Shown here one piece after another: positions 25,195-35,349 of a stretch of DNA of 64,000 bases. This DNA is from Utricularia gibba (Eukaryota > Streptophyta > Magnoliopsida > Lamiales > Lentibulariaceae): NCBI GenBank assembly GCA_002189035.1, contig NEEC01000019.1, positions 496,001 through 560,000 on the forward strand, in the 5' to 3' direction. How positions within the stretch are numbered: the stretch's first letter is position 1; the number at the start of each line of letters is the position of its first letter. The translations under genes and the position numbers were made by a program. The notes beneath the pieces were generated by a model. That model had not been told where the DNA came from, searched no databases, and saw only the letters and a list, made by a program, of their open reading frames with translations.

Positions 25195-26602
25195 GATGAC
25201 ACACATTTTTCCTGAAATTTATAATGCAAAATAGTTATATTTTATTATGGTTTAGGTTAGATAAATGTGGTTTTTCATGTTTTAGTGGTATTCATGTTAA
25301 TCTCATGTGATTATGTAAAAAGTGGACTAAATGAGGATTTAGTCCACAACTCTTGTTACTGATGTTTTAGTAAGTTCAGCAGGGAGATGGGCCGAAAATC
25401 AGACTTGCAAGCGTGTAAAACAAGCGAAAAAGGGCGCAAAATCTGGAGAAGGACAAAGAGCATTGTTCTGCTGCCACCGCAGTCTACAAGTTCAGGCCAG
25501 GAGCAGTACTGGCGGTCAGAAACAGTACTGGCAGTCAGGAATAGTGCAATGGAGTGAAGCAAAAGGGAAAATTATTTCGAAAATGAAAGAGAGCGCGAAT
25601 TGAAGCGGACAGCAGGGGGCACAATGGGTCTTCTTCCCCAACGAGAAAAACACCAACCAAAAGGGGAAAGGAAGGCCTCCATCATCAAGAACAGCTCCAG
25701 AGCCCAGTCCAGCACTACTGTTTCGGGCTGTGAACAGTAGCTAACGGGCGGAAGAACAATCTTTATCTACTTTCCATTTTTTGAATATTTAGAGTTTCTG
25801 CATTTGACTTGTTTACAATGTTTTTGCCATTTTGGTCAACTTACATGAATGAAATCGTGTTTTATTTCCCAAGCATGAGTGGCTAGAGTCTTAGGGATGC
25901 CTTAAGGTGAAGTGGGGTGGTATGTGCTTAGATTGATGATGAAATTTAGTTGTCTTCCTTAACTCTTGTTTCTAACAAACCATAGGTAGAACTAAAGAGG
26001 GAAACAAGTAGTTTAACAACTTAGATGCTTGGTTTAGAGGTAGACCAACAAACCAAGACGTGAGCAGTCGGTGTTAGTCCAGGGTAGAACCAGTAGAACC
26101 GGGTAGACCTAGTTCTATATGCTCTGCATGCGGGTAGACCTAATTGCAATGTTGGTTATGATATTGGGGACTAGCTTAGCCGAAAATATGATGAATGACC
26201 TTGGTAGACTTAGTTATTTGAAGTTGTGAGTGTGGGAAGATAATAAAATTGAGTTAGGAAGCTTAGCATAACACCACCTACAAATCCTTAAGGCATCCTT
26301 ATATTATTCTAAGTTAGAACCAGCATCTGTCACTTTAGTGTTGAAACTTGATATTGCTTACCTACCTTGTTTACTGAACTTGTTTACCACTGTTAGTCCG
26401 AGCTTAGACCAAGACTTCCTACTATCCCAAATTATGCACTCACTAAAACACTTGACAAGCACCATCTCCTTGTGATCGACCCCGATATCCACTATACAAG
26501 TTTTCCAAATTTGTATTTTGTGTAGATTAGGGATTATAAATTTATTTGATATAGATTTTCTATTTTTTTTTTGCAACAATATTAGGAAATTTCCGTTTAT
26601 CA
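25195..26602 (+). mobile_element. Solo LTR (copy B) inserted into LTR C
   Basis: 1408 bp, TGATGACACACA to CCGTTTATCA, in reverse orientation to C and flanked by a perfect ATTTG duplication (25190-25194 and 26603-26607). No internal region. Family hairpin at 25322-25347. The perfect TSD and its position inside C make it younger than C. Confidence 0.88.
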
Positions 26603-26862
26603 ATTTGTAATCCCTAATCCTTACAAAATACAAATTAAACACATAATATAAAGTGGAATTCGAGGTCGATCACAAGGAGGTTTTTACTTTCTAAGTGTTT
26701 CAGCAGATGCAGAATTCTGAATAATAGTGGTTTTTAGTCTAAACTCAAATTAACAGTAGTAGACAAGTTCAATAAACAAAATCAAGTCTCAACACTGAAA
26801 ATAATAGATATTGGTTTTAATACGGAGTAATATTAATATGCCTTAAGGGTCTGGAGGTGGTG

Positions 26863-28036
26863 TGATTGATTACACATATTTTTGAGTTATTAATTATATG
26901 GAAAAGATTCATATTGTGCTACGAAAATTAAGTTTTACTACATAGTTCTATATTTTTGTGCATAAGTACCGTAGTTGTGTTATTTTAGTCTTATTTGGGA
27001 CTAAATTTACGATTTAGTTCCAACTTTCTAATAGTTTCCTCCGAGCAATGCAGCACATGTCGACAGCACAAATCGTAAGGAGTCGAATATGAACAATGTA
27101 GTGGCAGAGGATGAGACATAAGTCTGAAAAGGAGTACACCCAAAATCCAAGAAGGAGAAAAAGGGAGATTTTGGACAAAAAGGGGGACAAGATGGAGAGA
27201 GAAGACAGATCTCCCCATTGGAGACTCTCAACACGCTTTCCAGAGAAGGTTTTCTGGTGAGGAAGAAGAGTAAAAACAAACAGGAACTAAGCTGATGCTT
27301 GAAGATTATTTTCTGTTTTCCAAAGATCATTACTCTTAGCTAGGAATAGCTAGCGACATTTCCAGCTTTCTGTTGAACTTTTAAATTTCCTGCTTGTTTA
27401 TTTTTTGGTCGTCGACTGAAGGATGAGTATATTATGGATGATGTTTTATTTTCAACTTTCATTTATCTTAAGCATGAGTGGCTAAGTACTTAGGGGGTGC
27501 CTTGGGTTGAAAGGGGGAAAAATGTGCTAATCAATCTTTAGACCTAATCAGCTATAAGTCACGTCACTTCCTTAACAAACCAGGATAGATCCAGGAGAGG
27601 GAAGTAGTTAAACCCAACTTAACAACCCTAATTTGAGTTAGACCAAAGATTAAGGGAAAAACAAGAATCCGGGTAGACCTAGATTTTTGTGTGTTAGTTG
27701 TATGATTTATGGTTTGTAGGAGCTTGTTTAGTGATAAGCATACATTCTCTAGGAGTCCCAAGGCATCACCCATTTCATTCCAAAAATAACCGAACTCCAA
27801 AACTTATTACTTTTCTTTACTATATTCTGTTGTAATTCTGCCTTACTCCTAGTTAAGACCAATTCTATCAACGTGACACTTTAACTTTCACATAGCAAGC
27901 ACCTAGCTCCTTGTGTTCGACCCTATTCCACTATGGTCATATTTTCCATATGATTTGAGGTGAATTAGGTTTATAAATTTTATTTAATTGGAGAAATTTG
28001 TAATTTTATTGACATTGCTAAATTTTCATTTATCAG
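26863..28036 (+). mobile_element. Solo LTR (copy E), divergent subfamily, inserted into LTR C
   Basis: ~1174 bp, TGATTGATTACACA to TTTATCA, flanked by GTGGTG (26857-26862 and 28037-28042; 5- or 6-bp TSD). It shares the LTR end, the CATGAGTGGCTAAG region and the hairpin position with A/B/C/F, but differs elsewhere. Closest relatives are the LTR at 46475-47037 and the partial copy at 56823. Confidence 0.82.
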
Positions 28037-29614
28037 TGGTGCTAAAATGACTAATTTAATTCACCATGTTTCTATATTTACAACTTTAAACAACTTAAGT
28101 TTACTCAGGTTATTCATCATGTTTTTGGCTAAAATAATCCTCAATATCATCACTAACATCACAATTAGGTCTACTCACATGCAAAGTGTATAGAACTAGG
28201 TATACCCGGTTTTACTAGTTCTATCATGAACTAATACCTACTGTCCCCATTTTGATTTATTGGTTGACCTCTAAATCAAGTGTCTAAGTTGCGAAGCTGT
28301 TCATTTCCCTCCTTAGGTCTACCACCCATGGAATGCTAAAAATAAAAGTTGAGAAACAATGATAAATTGTGTTATGAACCCTAAACCCACACCACCATGC
28401 TTCACCTTAAAGCATTCCTAAGATTCTAGATATTCGTACTTGGAAGACAAAACATAATGTCATTAAGATTAAATAGCCAAAGTAACAGAAACATTGTGAG
28501 GAAGTCTATCATAGAAACTAAAACATTAAGCAAACGAAATAAAGTAAAAAATTATTCTAGTTCCGTTCTGCTACTATTCACTACCCGGAATAGTAGACAG
28601 AACTGAGCTTTGGTGGTTTTCTTGAGGATGAAACTCTTCTTCTCCTCTTTTGGTCAGTGTTCATAGTGTTGGAGTAGAAGCCTATGTTGTGTCACTGCTG
28701 GTCCTGCTCTCCCCGCTCGGGTCTCTCTTTTGAAAAATATCTCCCTCCTTTACTCCATTGCACTGGACACCAGCACTGTTCTCGGCCTAAATTTGCAAAC
28801 TACAGGCGGCAGAACAATGCTCTTTGTCCCTCTTCGGATGTTGTGCCCTTTTAACTTGATCTAACGTCTTTGAGTTTGATTGGATGCTAATCCTCCTGAT
28901 GAACTTAATTAAACATTAGTAATAAAGGTGGTAGACTAAATCAAAGGATTTAGTCTACTTTTCAACATAAATACAAAAAATCAACGTAAACAACACATAA
29001 ATCATGCAAAACCACATATAAACACTTGATCCCTAAACCAGTGTAAAACATAAACACTTTTGTATTATAAAATGCAAAGAAAACATATGTCATCATATAA
29101 TCCTTATGCATCAATGACACTTGATCCATGTTAGCATGAGCATATTTGCCCTCCCAGAATGTGGGCTGACTAACCGAAACAATGAATTCATATCTTCATT
29201 TTATATGACAGTGGGCAACACAATATTGGGAATGAATTTTACTAGCAAATACAATTCCTTTGTTCAATATATATACCTTCTCATTGTAGTGTCTATACTT
29301 GTCACCATATTTAAATTCTTCGAACACGAAAAGTGTTTATCGGATTGTTTTAAAAAAGGGGTATTGCATCCTCATGGAACACCCTAAAGAATTGTCAAGA
29401 GCGAGATCATGGCAATTGTAGTGCACAAGGTGCCTCAATTTCAATCTCTGGTGCTTTGTCGTCGCAAACATTCTTTGAAGAGGCTTCAGAATCCTCTCTC
29501 AAGTTAGTATCTCCACTGTCATCATCAAAATCGACCATATCTTCAAAAAAAATCATTGACAATAACTTCATAGATTTAGACTTAACATAGCTAAAATTAC
29601 TTTATGAGGGGAAT

Positions 29615-31570
29615 TGTTAGCACACAAATTTTCATATTTTAGGATATGAAAAAATCAATGACAATAACTTGTTTGGTAGCGGTAAACTGTTTCTGATAGC
29701 TATGTGATTAAACATTACAGCTGCGAGATGAATTCTGTTGCATGAGCTTTGTAAACCTTTTTGATACCCGTGAGCATGTTTTTATCTTTTTATTTCATGA
29801 GAGCATGTGTATTACCCGAGGAATCTAAGGAGTGTGCTCCAAATTATTTTTATATGAATTGTTGAACTTCATAGTCACTGTGGAACAGGTTACCAACCAC
29901 GGAAAAAAGAGAGGTGAATAAAGGGTCGTGAAGGAAAAAAAAAGAAAAAAAGTTGAGACCCAAGTCCTAAAAAGCAGCACATATTAAAAGAGCATGTGCG
30001 GACTAAATAAGTAGTGGAAGGGTGAGCAGGGAAAGACTAATCCGGAGGAGTACGGAAGAGTCTGGTGTTATAAGGTGTGAGTGCCTGCCCAACACTCATA
30101 AAAAGAAAAGGTTTTCTGTTAGTCTTAGGTAGGACTTGGGGACAAGTCTAGTGTCGTTGTAGCATAGTGTGATAGCACACAAAGTTTCATGTTTTAGGAT
30201 ATGAAAAATCATAAGTTTTTAATTACGTTTAAGTATTTATTTTCTATTTTTAAGTATTTTTATGTAATTTAGGAAAATATAATTTTGGTGTGATTAGTGG
30301 GCTAAATCCTTTGATTTAGCCCACCCCATGTCTAACCCAATTTTGGAGTCTAGCAGCAACCCAACAATCAAGGAAAAATTTGGATTTCGTGCAAGTCACC
30401 AGGGTGCAGGGGCAATGAGTACACTGTCACGATGGCAGTCTGCAAGTCAGGGCCAGGAGCAGCTGATTTATCAGAGAATGTACTTGCCTTGGGCAGTGGG
30501 AGGCAAGAGAAACAGGAGAAGGAGAGAGAGTTGCAAAAAGGGGGGTTCGACCAGAATTTTAAGAACACACACGAGAGGGTTTCTCCCTCAACTTGAATAG
30601 GAAGAATGCTGAAGGAGGAGGAAGAGATTTTTTTTCTGGAGAAGAACATCCTCCGTGAAGGAAGAAGATTAAGACTCAGTTCAGCGTTACTGTTCCGGGG
30701 CCGGAACAGTAGCAGATGGAAACCAGAACTCTTACTGCTTTATTTTAATTTGTTGATGTTTTTAGCTTTTGCACCCAACTTCTGCATGATGTTCTTGACA
30801 TTTTCGTTGTTTTATGTTAATGCCATCACTTTTTATCTTCAAAGCATGAGTCGCTAAACCCTAGGAGTGCCTTAAGGTGAAGCATGGTGGTGTGGGTCTA
30901 GGAGTCTTAATAAATATCACTATTGTTCCTTAGTTCTTGTTTCTACCAAGCTATGGGTAGACCTAAGGAGGAGAACAAGTAACTTCACAACTTAGATGTT
31001 TGATTTAGAGGTAGACCAACAAATCAGGACGGGAGCAGTAGGTGTTAGTTCGGGGTAGAACGAGTAGAACCGGGTAGACCTAGTTCTATATACTTTGCAT
31101 GCAGATAGACCTAATTGTAAGGTTGGTGATGACATGAGAGACTAGCTTAGCCGAAAATATGATGAATGACCTAAGTAGACTAAGGTTATGTGAAGTTGTG
31201 AGTGTAGGAATATGGTAGATTAAATTAAGGATTTTGGCACCATACTACCTGCAAACCCTTAAGGTACCTTAGTATTATTTTGAGTTAGAACCAGTATCTG
31301 TTACCTTAGCGTTAAGACCTGATATTATTCACTGATCTTGTTTACCGAACTTGTTTACCACTGTTGGTCCGAGTTTAGACTAAGACTACCATTACTTTGA
31401 ATTCTATATCTGCTGAAATACATGACAAGTACAAGCTCCTTGTGATCTACCCCGAATTCCACTATACACTTTGTGTTTAAATTGTATTTTGTGAGGATTA
31501 GTGACTATAAATGTATTTGATACGGAAATTTGCTTTTATTGCAATGATATGCTAAAATTTCCGTTTATCA
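29615..31570 (+). mobile_element. Internally deleted LTR retrotransposon (copy F)
   Basis: Flanked by a perfect GGAAT duplication (29610-29614 and 31571-31575). Left: only the first ~41 bp of an LTR (TGTTAGCACACAAA). Middle (~29656-30168): noncoding sequence ending with a GACTTGGGGACAAG motif often seen near the 3' end of plant Gypsy internal regions. Right: full LTR at 30169-31570 beginning TGATAGCACACAAAG. This suits one element whose 5' LTR and most internal sequence were deleted. Hairpin at 30297-30324. It interrupts the MULE transposase. Confidence 0.78.
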
Positions 31571-32029
31571 GGAATCCTTCAATCACGTTCACAGTTGGGT
31601 TATAATGGTTTAAAGATAATGACAATTGAAAACTCGAATATACATCTATAATACAATTAATTATTACAAATATAAAAAATGGATAGTATACATATCCAAG
31701 AAAACAAATATCTCCATATTTGATATCCGGCATACTGGTACAAGGCCATGAAGGAGTATGTGAACTTTCACCCTCACTATAGGACAAATTGACATTTTTG
31801 ATGTTAAATGTCATGTTAATCAAATATTGAAAATTGAATGATATTTCCAAAAAATCAAAAAAATTACTAGTATATTTATCCATTCTAAAATGATAAAACA
31901 AATATAAATTTAAATAAATATAATTTATTGATAATAATAACAATATGATTAATAATTATATGATTATTATAATGTATCAAAATTTTAAATAAAAAAATTA
32001 TCAGTGAAAAAAACGATGTGTCCAAATTT

Positions 32030-32345
32030 TTCTTCGACTCCAACTCTCTACTCAACGTTGAATATAAATGAAAAAAATTATGAAAGTGTAAGATATATAT
32101 TGAAAAGAAGTTATGAAGTTAGTAGTAAGACACCATCATTGATGGTGTGCTGTAGTAAGGCAATGTCGTTGATGGCAGCTTATCTAAAATGCTATCAATG
32201 ATGACGCCTTATTTAAAGCACCATCAATGATGACGTAGACTATCCCAGATATGCAAGACGTCACAAATGATGGTGTATAGTATTAATAATATAATATAAT
32301 TGTTAACTAGCATTATCTAATTTAGTTTTTCAATGGTATTGCAAT
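32030..32345 (-). repeat. MULE right terminal inverted repeat
   Basis: Reverse complement of the left end. Contains CACCATCATTGATGGTG at ~32131-32147 and related modules near 32170-32280; these almost self-complementary 17-mers are the most regular feature of both ends. Confidence 0.72.
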
Positions 32346-32365
32346 TATATAAATTTAAAATACCT

Positions 32366-34980
32366 CCCATAGCTTGAAGAGATGATGAGGGTGTTGAGAA
32401 TTGTATTTCGAAAGCAAATCTATTCCATAAATTGATGTATTTGGATTCAGTTTATATCGTAGAGAGTCGGGATTGAAAATACTGAATTATTCCATTTTTT
32501 CTAATGGTTATTATAGAATTTTTTTTCCAATCAATTCAACATGAGATACATTTAAAAAAAGCTATAGTTCAATACATTCAACAAACTTTAGAAATGTTAT
32601 TTTATGACTAATCTCAATAACATGAATTGGATTTATGTTATATGAAATATAACTTATATATTGAAAAGGTATGTATTATACCTTTATTAACACCTTAGTC
32701 ATGTTCTCAATACTTATAATATAACACTAATGAAGTTACCTTCAATTTATAGAGAATGACAATACAATTATTAATAATTATTTGAATAATTGACTTTTTT
32801 TTATTTTAAACCGTATATTTATAGAACAAGAAATCTTAATTTTAAAATTCAGTGATATGAGATATATTATTTAAAGATATAATTATTAATTAATTTATAA
32901 TAATATAATTATGAATTCAATAAGTATTATTTAAATAAGTGATTTAACTGATGTGATGATAACAAATGCTGAGAAATGAAAATTTTTATTTGGTGTCGCT
33001 CAAAATTGGCAAGTGCCACATGGAAGCAGGTAAAGAGGAGGCTTACAAATCTGTGGGTAGAGAAATAACAAAATCGACTCATTACAAACCAAATCGGTTG
33101 ATACAAGGGCTTTTATGGTGTACTAAAAAGCTGCTACAGGTCGATAGACTGCTATATGTCAGAACTAGGCAGCGGTGGCCATTATTGGGCAGTCTGAAAA
33201 GTAGCCGAATTACAGGTATGCCAGAGCAATCAGTCTTTATCTTTCAGTAGGATCGGAGTACGGTTAACAAGCGCAGAAATTAGCCAACGCCTGTAGAATT
33301 TAGAATTTAGTTGGATCGGTCTCTTTTATAAATATAAGGAAGTTTGAAAGAGAAATGGTTGAATTCTCTGCATTTCTTAAGTTTGTATTCCGTTGTTTCT
33401 TTGTTAAAAAAACCACTCTTCCAACACGCTTCGACAACTCCGTGGTTTTTCCGTATTCCAGTAGTTTCCACGTAAAAATCCTTATTCATTTTCACTTCAT
33501 GCAACCGCATTAGGCATCCCAAACCCTTAATACCTAAATTGGATCTAACCAATTTGGCTCTAGCGGTAACCCGAAACCGATTTTCATCGCTATACCGATT
33601 TGCGACCACAACATTATTTTTAAAATTTAATTACGAATTTCAATTAATAAAACACTATGTTATTAAGATACAAATCTATATCTTTTTCAAATGTGGTGAT
33701 GCCTGAAATCAATAAAACAAATTATGTAAATGATAGGAATGTATGTCTATATCACCCTTTTCGTTAAAAAATATTTGATAGCATGTATCATCATCTATAA
33801 TTGTTATAATGTGCAGAAATATTGAATAGAATATGTTTCTAACCATAGATAATCATCTATCAGTATCTATAATTGTAGGTAATATTGTATAGAACATATC
33901 ATTATCATAGAAATATATTTCAATTGCATAAATAAAATAATTATGATATCAATATCATGGGTGCTTTTATCAATGTGTCTGTCTTAGTAATTTTTTTTAA
34001 CAAAATGCCTTTCAATTCTTGATGATTAGTAAAATAACTAACTGAAAATTTTTTAATTTGAATTATTTATCACTAAATAAAGTTTTATTTCAAATATGAA
34101 TATATTTAAATTTTATAAATTTATATATTCACTTACACATCATAGATAATTATTTTATGATTTTTATATTATTGGATAATTAGATGTTCGAGAAAAGAAA
34201 ATAATTTATTAAACTAAAGCAAATTTAAAAGAAAAAAAATATTCTGATTGTTTTGTACTTTGATGATTTAAGAAAAAATTAAAATAAAATTATACTGGAT
34301 TTCTTCAATAGTTAAGGATTACAATTCATTGTATAAATTGATTTATTTTTTTCACTTAATTTCATTATTAGATAAATTTAAAAAATAAAATGGTATTATA
34401 TAAACATAATCATTTAAAGGTATTTTTGGTTTATAATGAAAAATAAGATGAATTTTTATTTAATTCATATAATTAAAAACATGAAGGAAATATTTTAAAA
34501 TAAAATAAATATTAAAACAACAATTTCAATAAAAATAAAAATAAGGAATATATATTTCCATAAAATATAAATAAAAGAAAATAGATATTTTTAAAATAAA
34601 AAAATGGAATCAAAGTCATTTACATAAAAAAAATTCACAGTTATTTTGGCAAAAAAAAAAAAATCTGACACAAGTATTTCATTAAATTCCTACAATATCA
34701 TGTTGATAACATTTTAAATAAAATTAAAATCAATATCATCTTTTCATCTCACTTTAAAGTGCTCGATTGAATTTAGTCTAATTATGATATTTTTTAGACT
34801 GAAATTAAAAAAAAAAATTACTTAAACTAGTTTTTATGTGTTATAAAAAGTTAAACATAAATACATCATAAATTGATCCACACAAAATCTGTATAATCAC
34901 TCAATACTTAAAAGCAATTGAATTATATGCTCTGTAGCATTTTTTTATTTCTTTATTTTGTACGTGCATGTATTATGATT
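32366..34980. other. AT-rich intergenic, two unassigned open frames
   Basis: Mostly A/T-rich. A less AT-rich island at 32960-33620 holds open frames on both strands (32966-33250 plus; 33307-33609 minus, beginning ANRYSDENRFRVTARAKL) with no family I recognise; transposon debris is possible. 33620-34980 shows nothing coding. Confidence 0.45.
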
Positions 34981-34981
34981 T

Positions 34982-35168
34982 TATAAAGAATGTCCTAAAT
35001 GGATAATAGTGGAAATATTTACATTAAACTATCTTTTGTATGATAGACATCTGCCGCCACAATGCCGCCTCGCCACCGCCTCGATGGCGCTAAGTCTTTG
35101 TTGCCGCCACGTTTGATAGATATTTATCGTTTTTCCTCGAGCTTCAGCGACGCCGATCACAGTTGTTC
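34982..35168 (+). promoter_or_regulatory. PDC core promoter and leader
   Basis: TATAAAG at 34982-34988 is the best TATA candidate, putting transcription start near 35010 and giving a ~150-nt leader. The leader contains an upstream ATG at 35062 out of frame with the main start at 35169. Start site is inferred. Confidence 0.45.
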
Positions 35169-35349
35169 ATGGAGAGCACCGGAGACAATAACAGCACGGT
35201 TTCTACCGTTAAGTTTTCGGAGGCGACGGTTGGCCGTCACCTTGCCCGCCGTCTGGTCCAGACTGGCGTACGTGACGTATTCTCTGTGGCTGGGGACTTC
35301 AATCTTGCGTTGCTGGATCATTTCGTTGCCGAGCCTGAGATTAACCTAA
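35062..35349 (+). other. Upstream ORF overlapping the PDC start
   Basis: An ATG at 35062 opens a 95-codon frame in another phase that runs past the PDC ATG and stops at 35349. If the leader starts near 35010, scanning ribosomes meet this ATG first. Context around it (acaATGc) is weak. It may be chance or may dampen PDC translation. Confidence 0.35.

Larger units (their letters stand above)
25132..29095 (-). mobile_element. Solo LTR (copy C), host to nested LTRs B and E
   Basis: Three pieces align consecutively to LTR A: 25132-25194, 26603-26862 and 28037-29095, totalling ~1380 bp. It starts TGATGAACGG and ends ATATGTCATCA, flanked by CATAA (25127-25131) and TATAA (29096-29100), a one-mismatch TSD. 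LTR B sits after base ~63 and LTR E after base ~323. C itself interrupts the MULE transposase. Contains a 12-bp-stem copy of the family hairpin at 28931-28958. Confidence 0.85.
23450..31900 (-). pseudogene. MuDRA-like MULE transposase, split by nested LTRs
   Basis: Minus-strand order: N-terminal segment at 31.9-31.58 kb (the frame at 31536-31943 ends in LTR sequence); an acidic stretch (MVDFDDDSGD) and a PTFWEGKYAHAN-like block at 29.6-29.1 kb; then, after LTR cluster C/B/E, 25.13-23.45 kb with DATFLYGCYDQKLAVA (catalytic-core DGTFL-type block, ~24.65-24.55 kb), HFWYLRQYVSNFNKKFGKK (24002-24409), NAMEIMNNIFKV, and a SWIM zinc finger TCSCGRWTKYDVPCSHDI (~23.70-23.76 kb). Multiple stops and frameshifts make it inactive. 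Where LTRs C and F interrupt it, homologous sequence resumes on the other side. Confidence 0.72.
20545..32365. mobile_element. Large decayed Mutator-like element (MULE) carrying a plant mobile domain gene
   Basis: The ends at ~20.55-20.83 kb and ~32.03-32.36 kb are imperfect inverted repeats of each other. Between them lie a plus-strand plant-mobile-domain (PMD) gene remnant (21.4-23.2 kb) and pieces of a minus-strand MuDRA-type transposase (31.9-23.45 kb), broken by LTR elements C, B, E and F. Removing these insertions leaves ~5.9 kb, a plausible MULE size. PMD genes carried by MULEs are known in plants. The outer ends are approximate, and no 9-bp target duplication was identified. Confidence 0.72.

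Noticed and set aside
33307-33609. 100-aa minus-strand frame
   Set aside because: Intriguing basic sequence but no recognisable domain or gene structure; left as unassigned.
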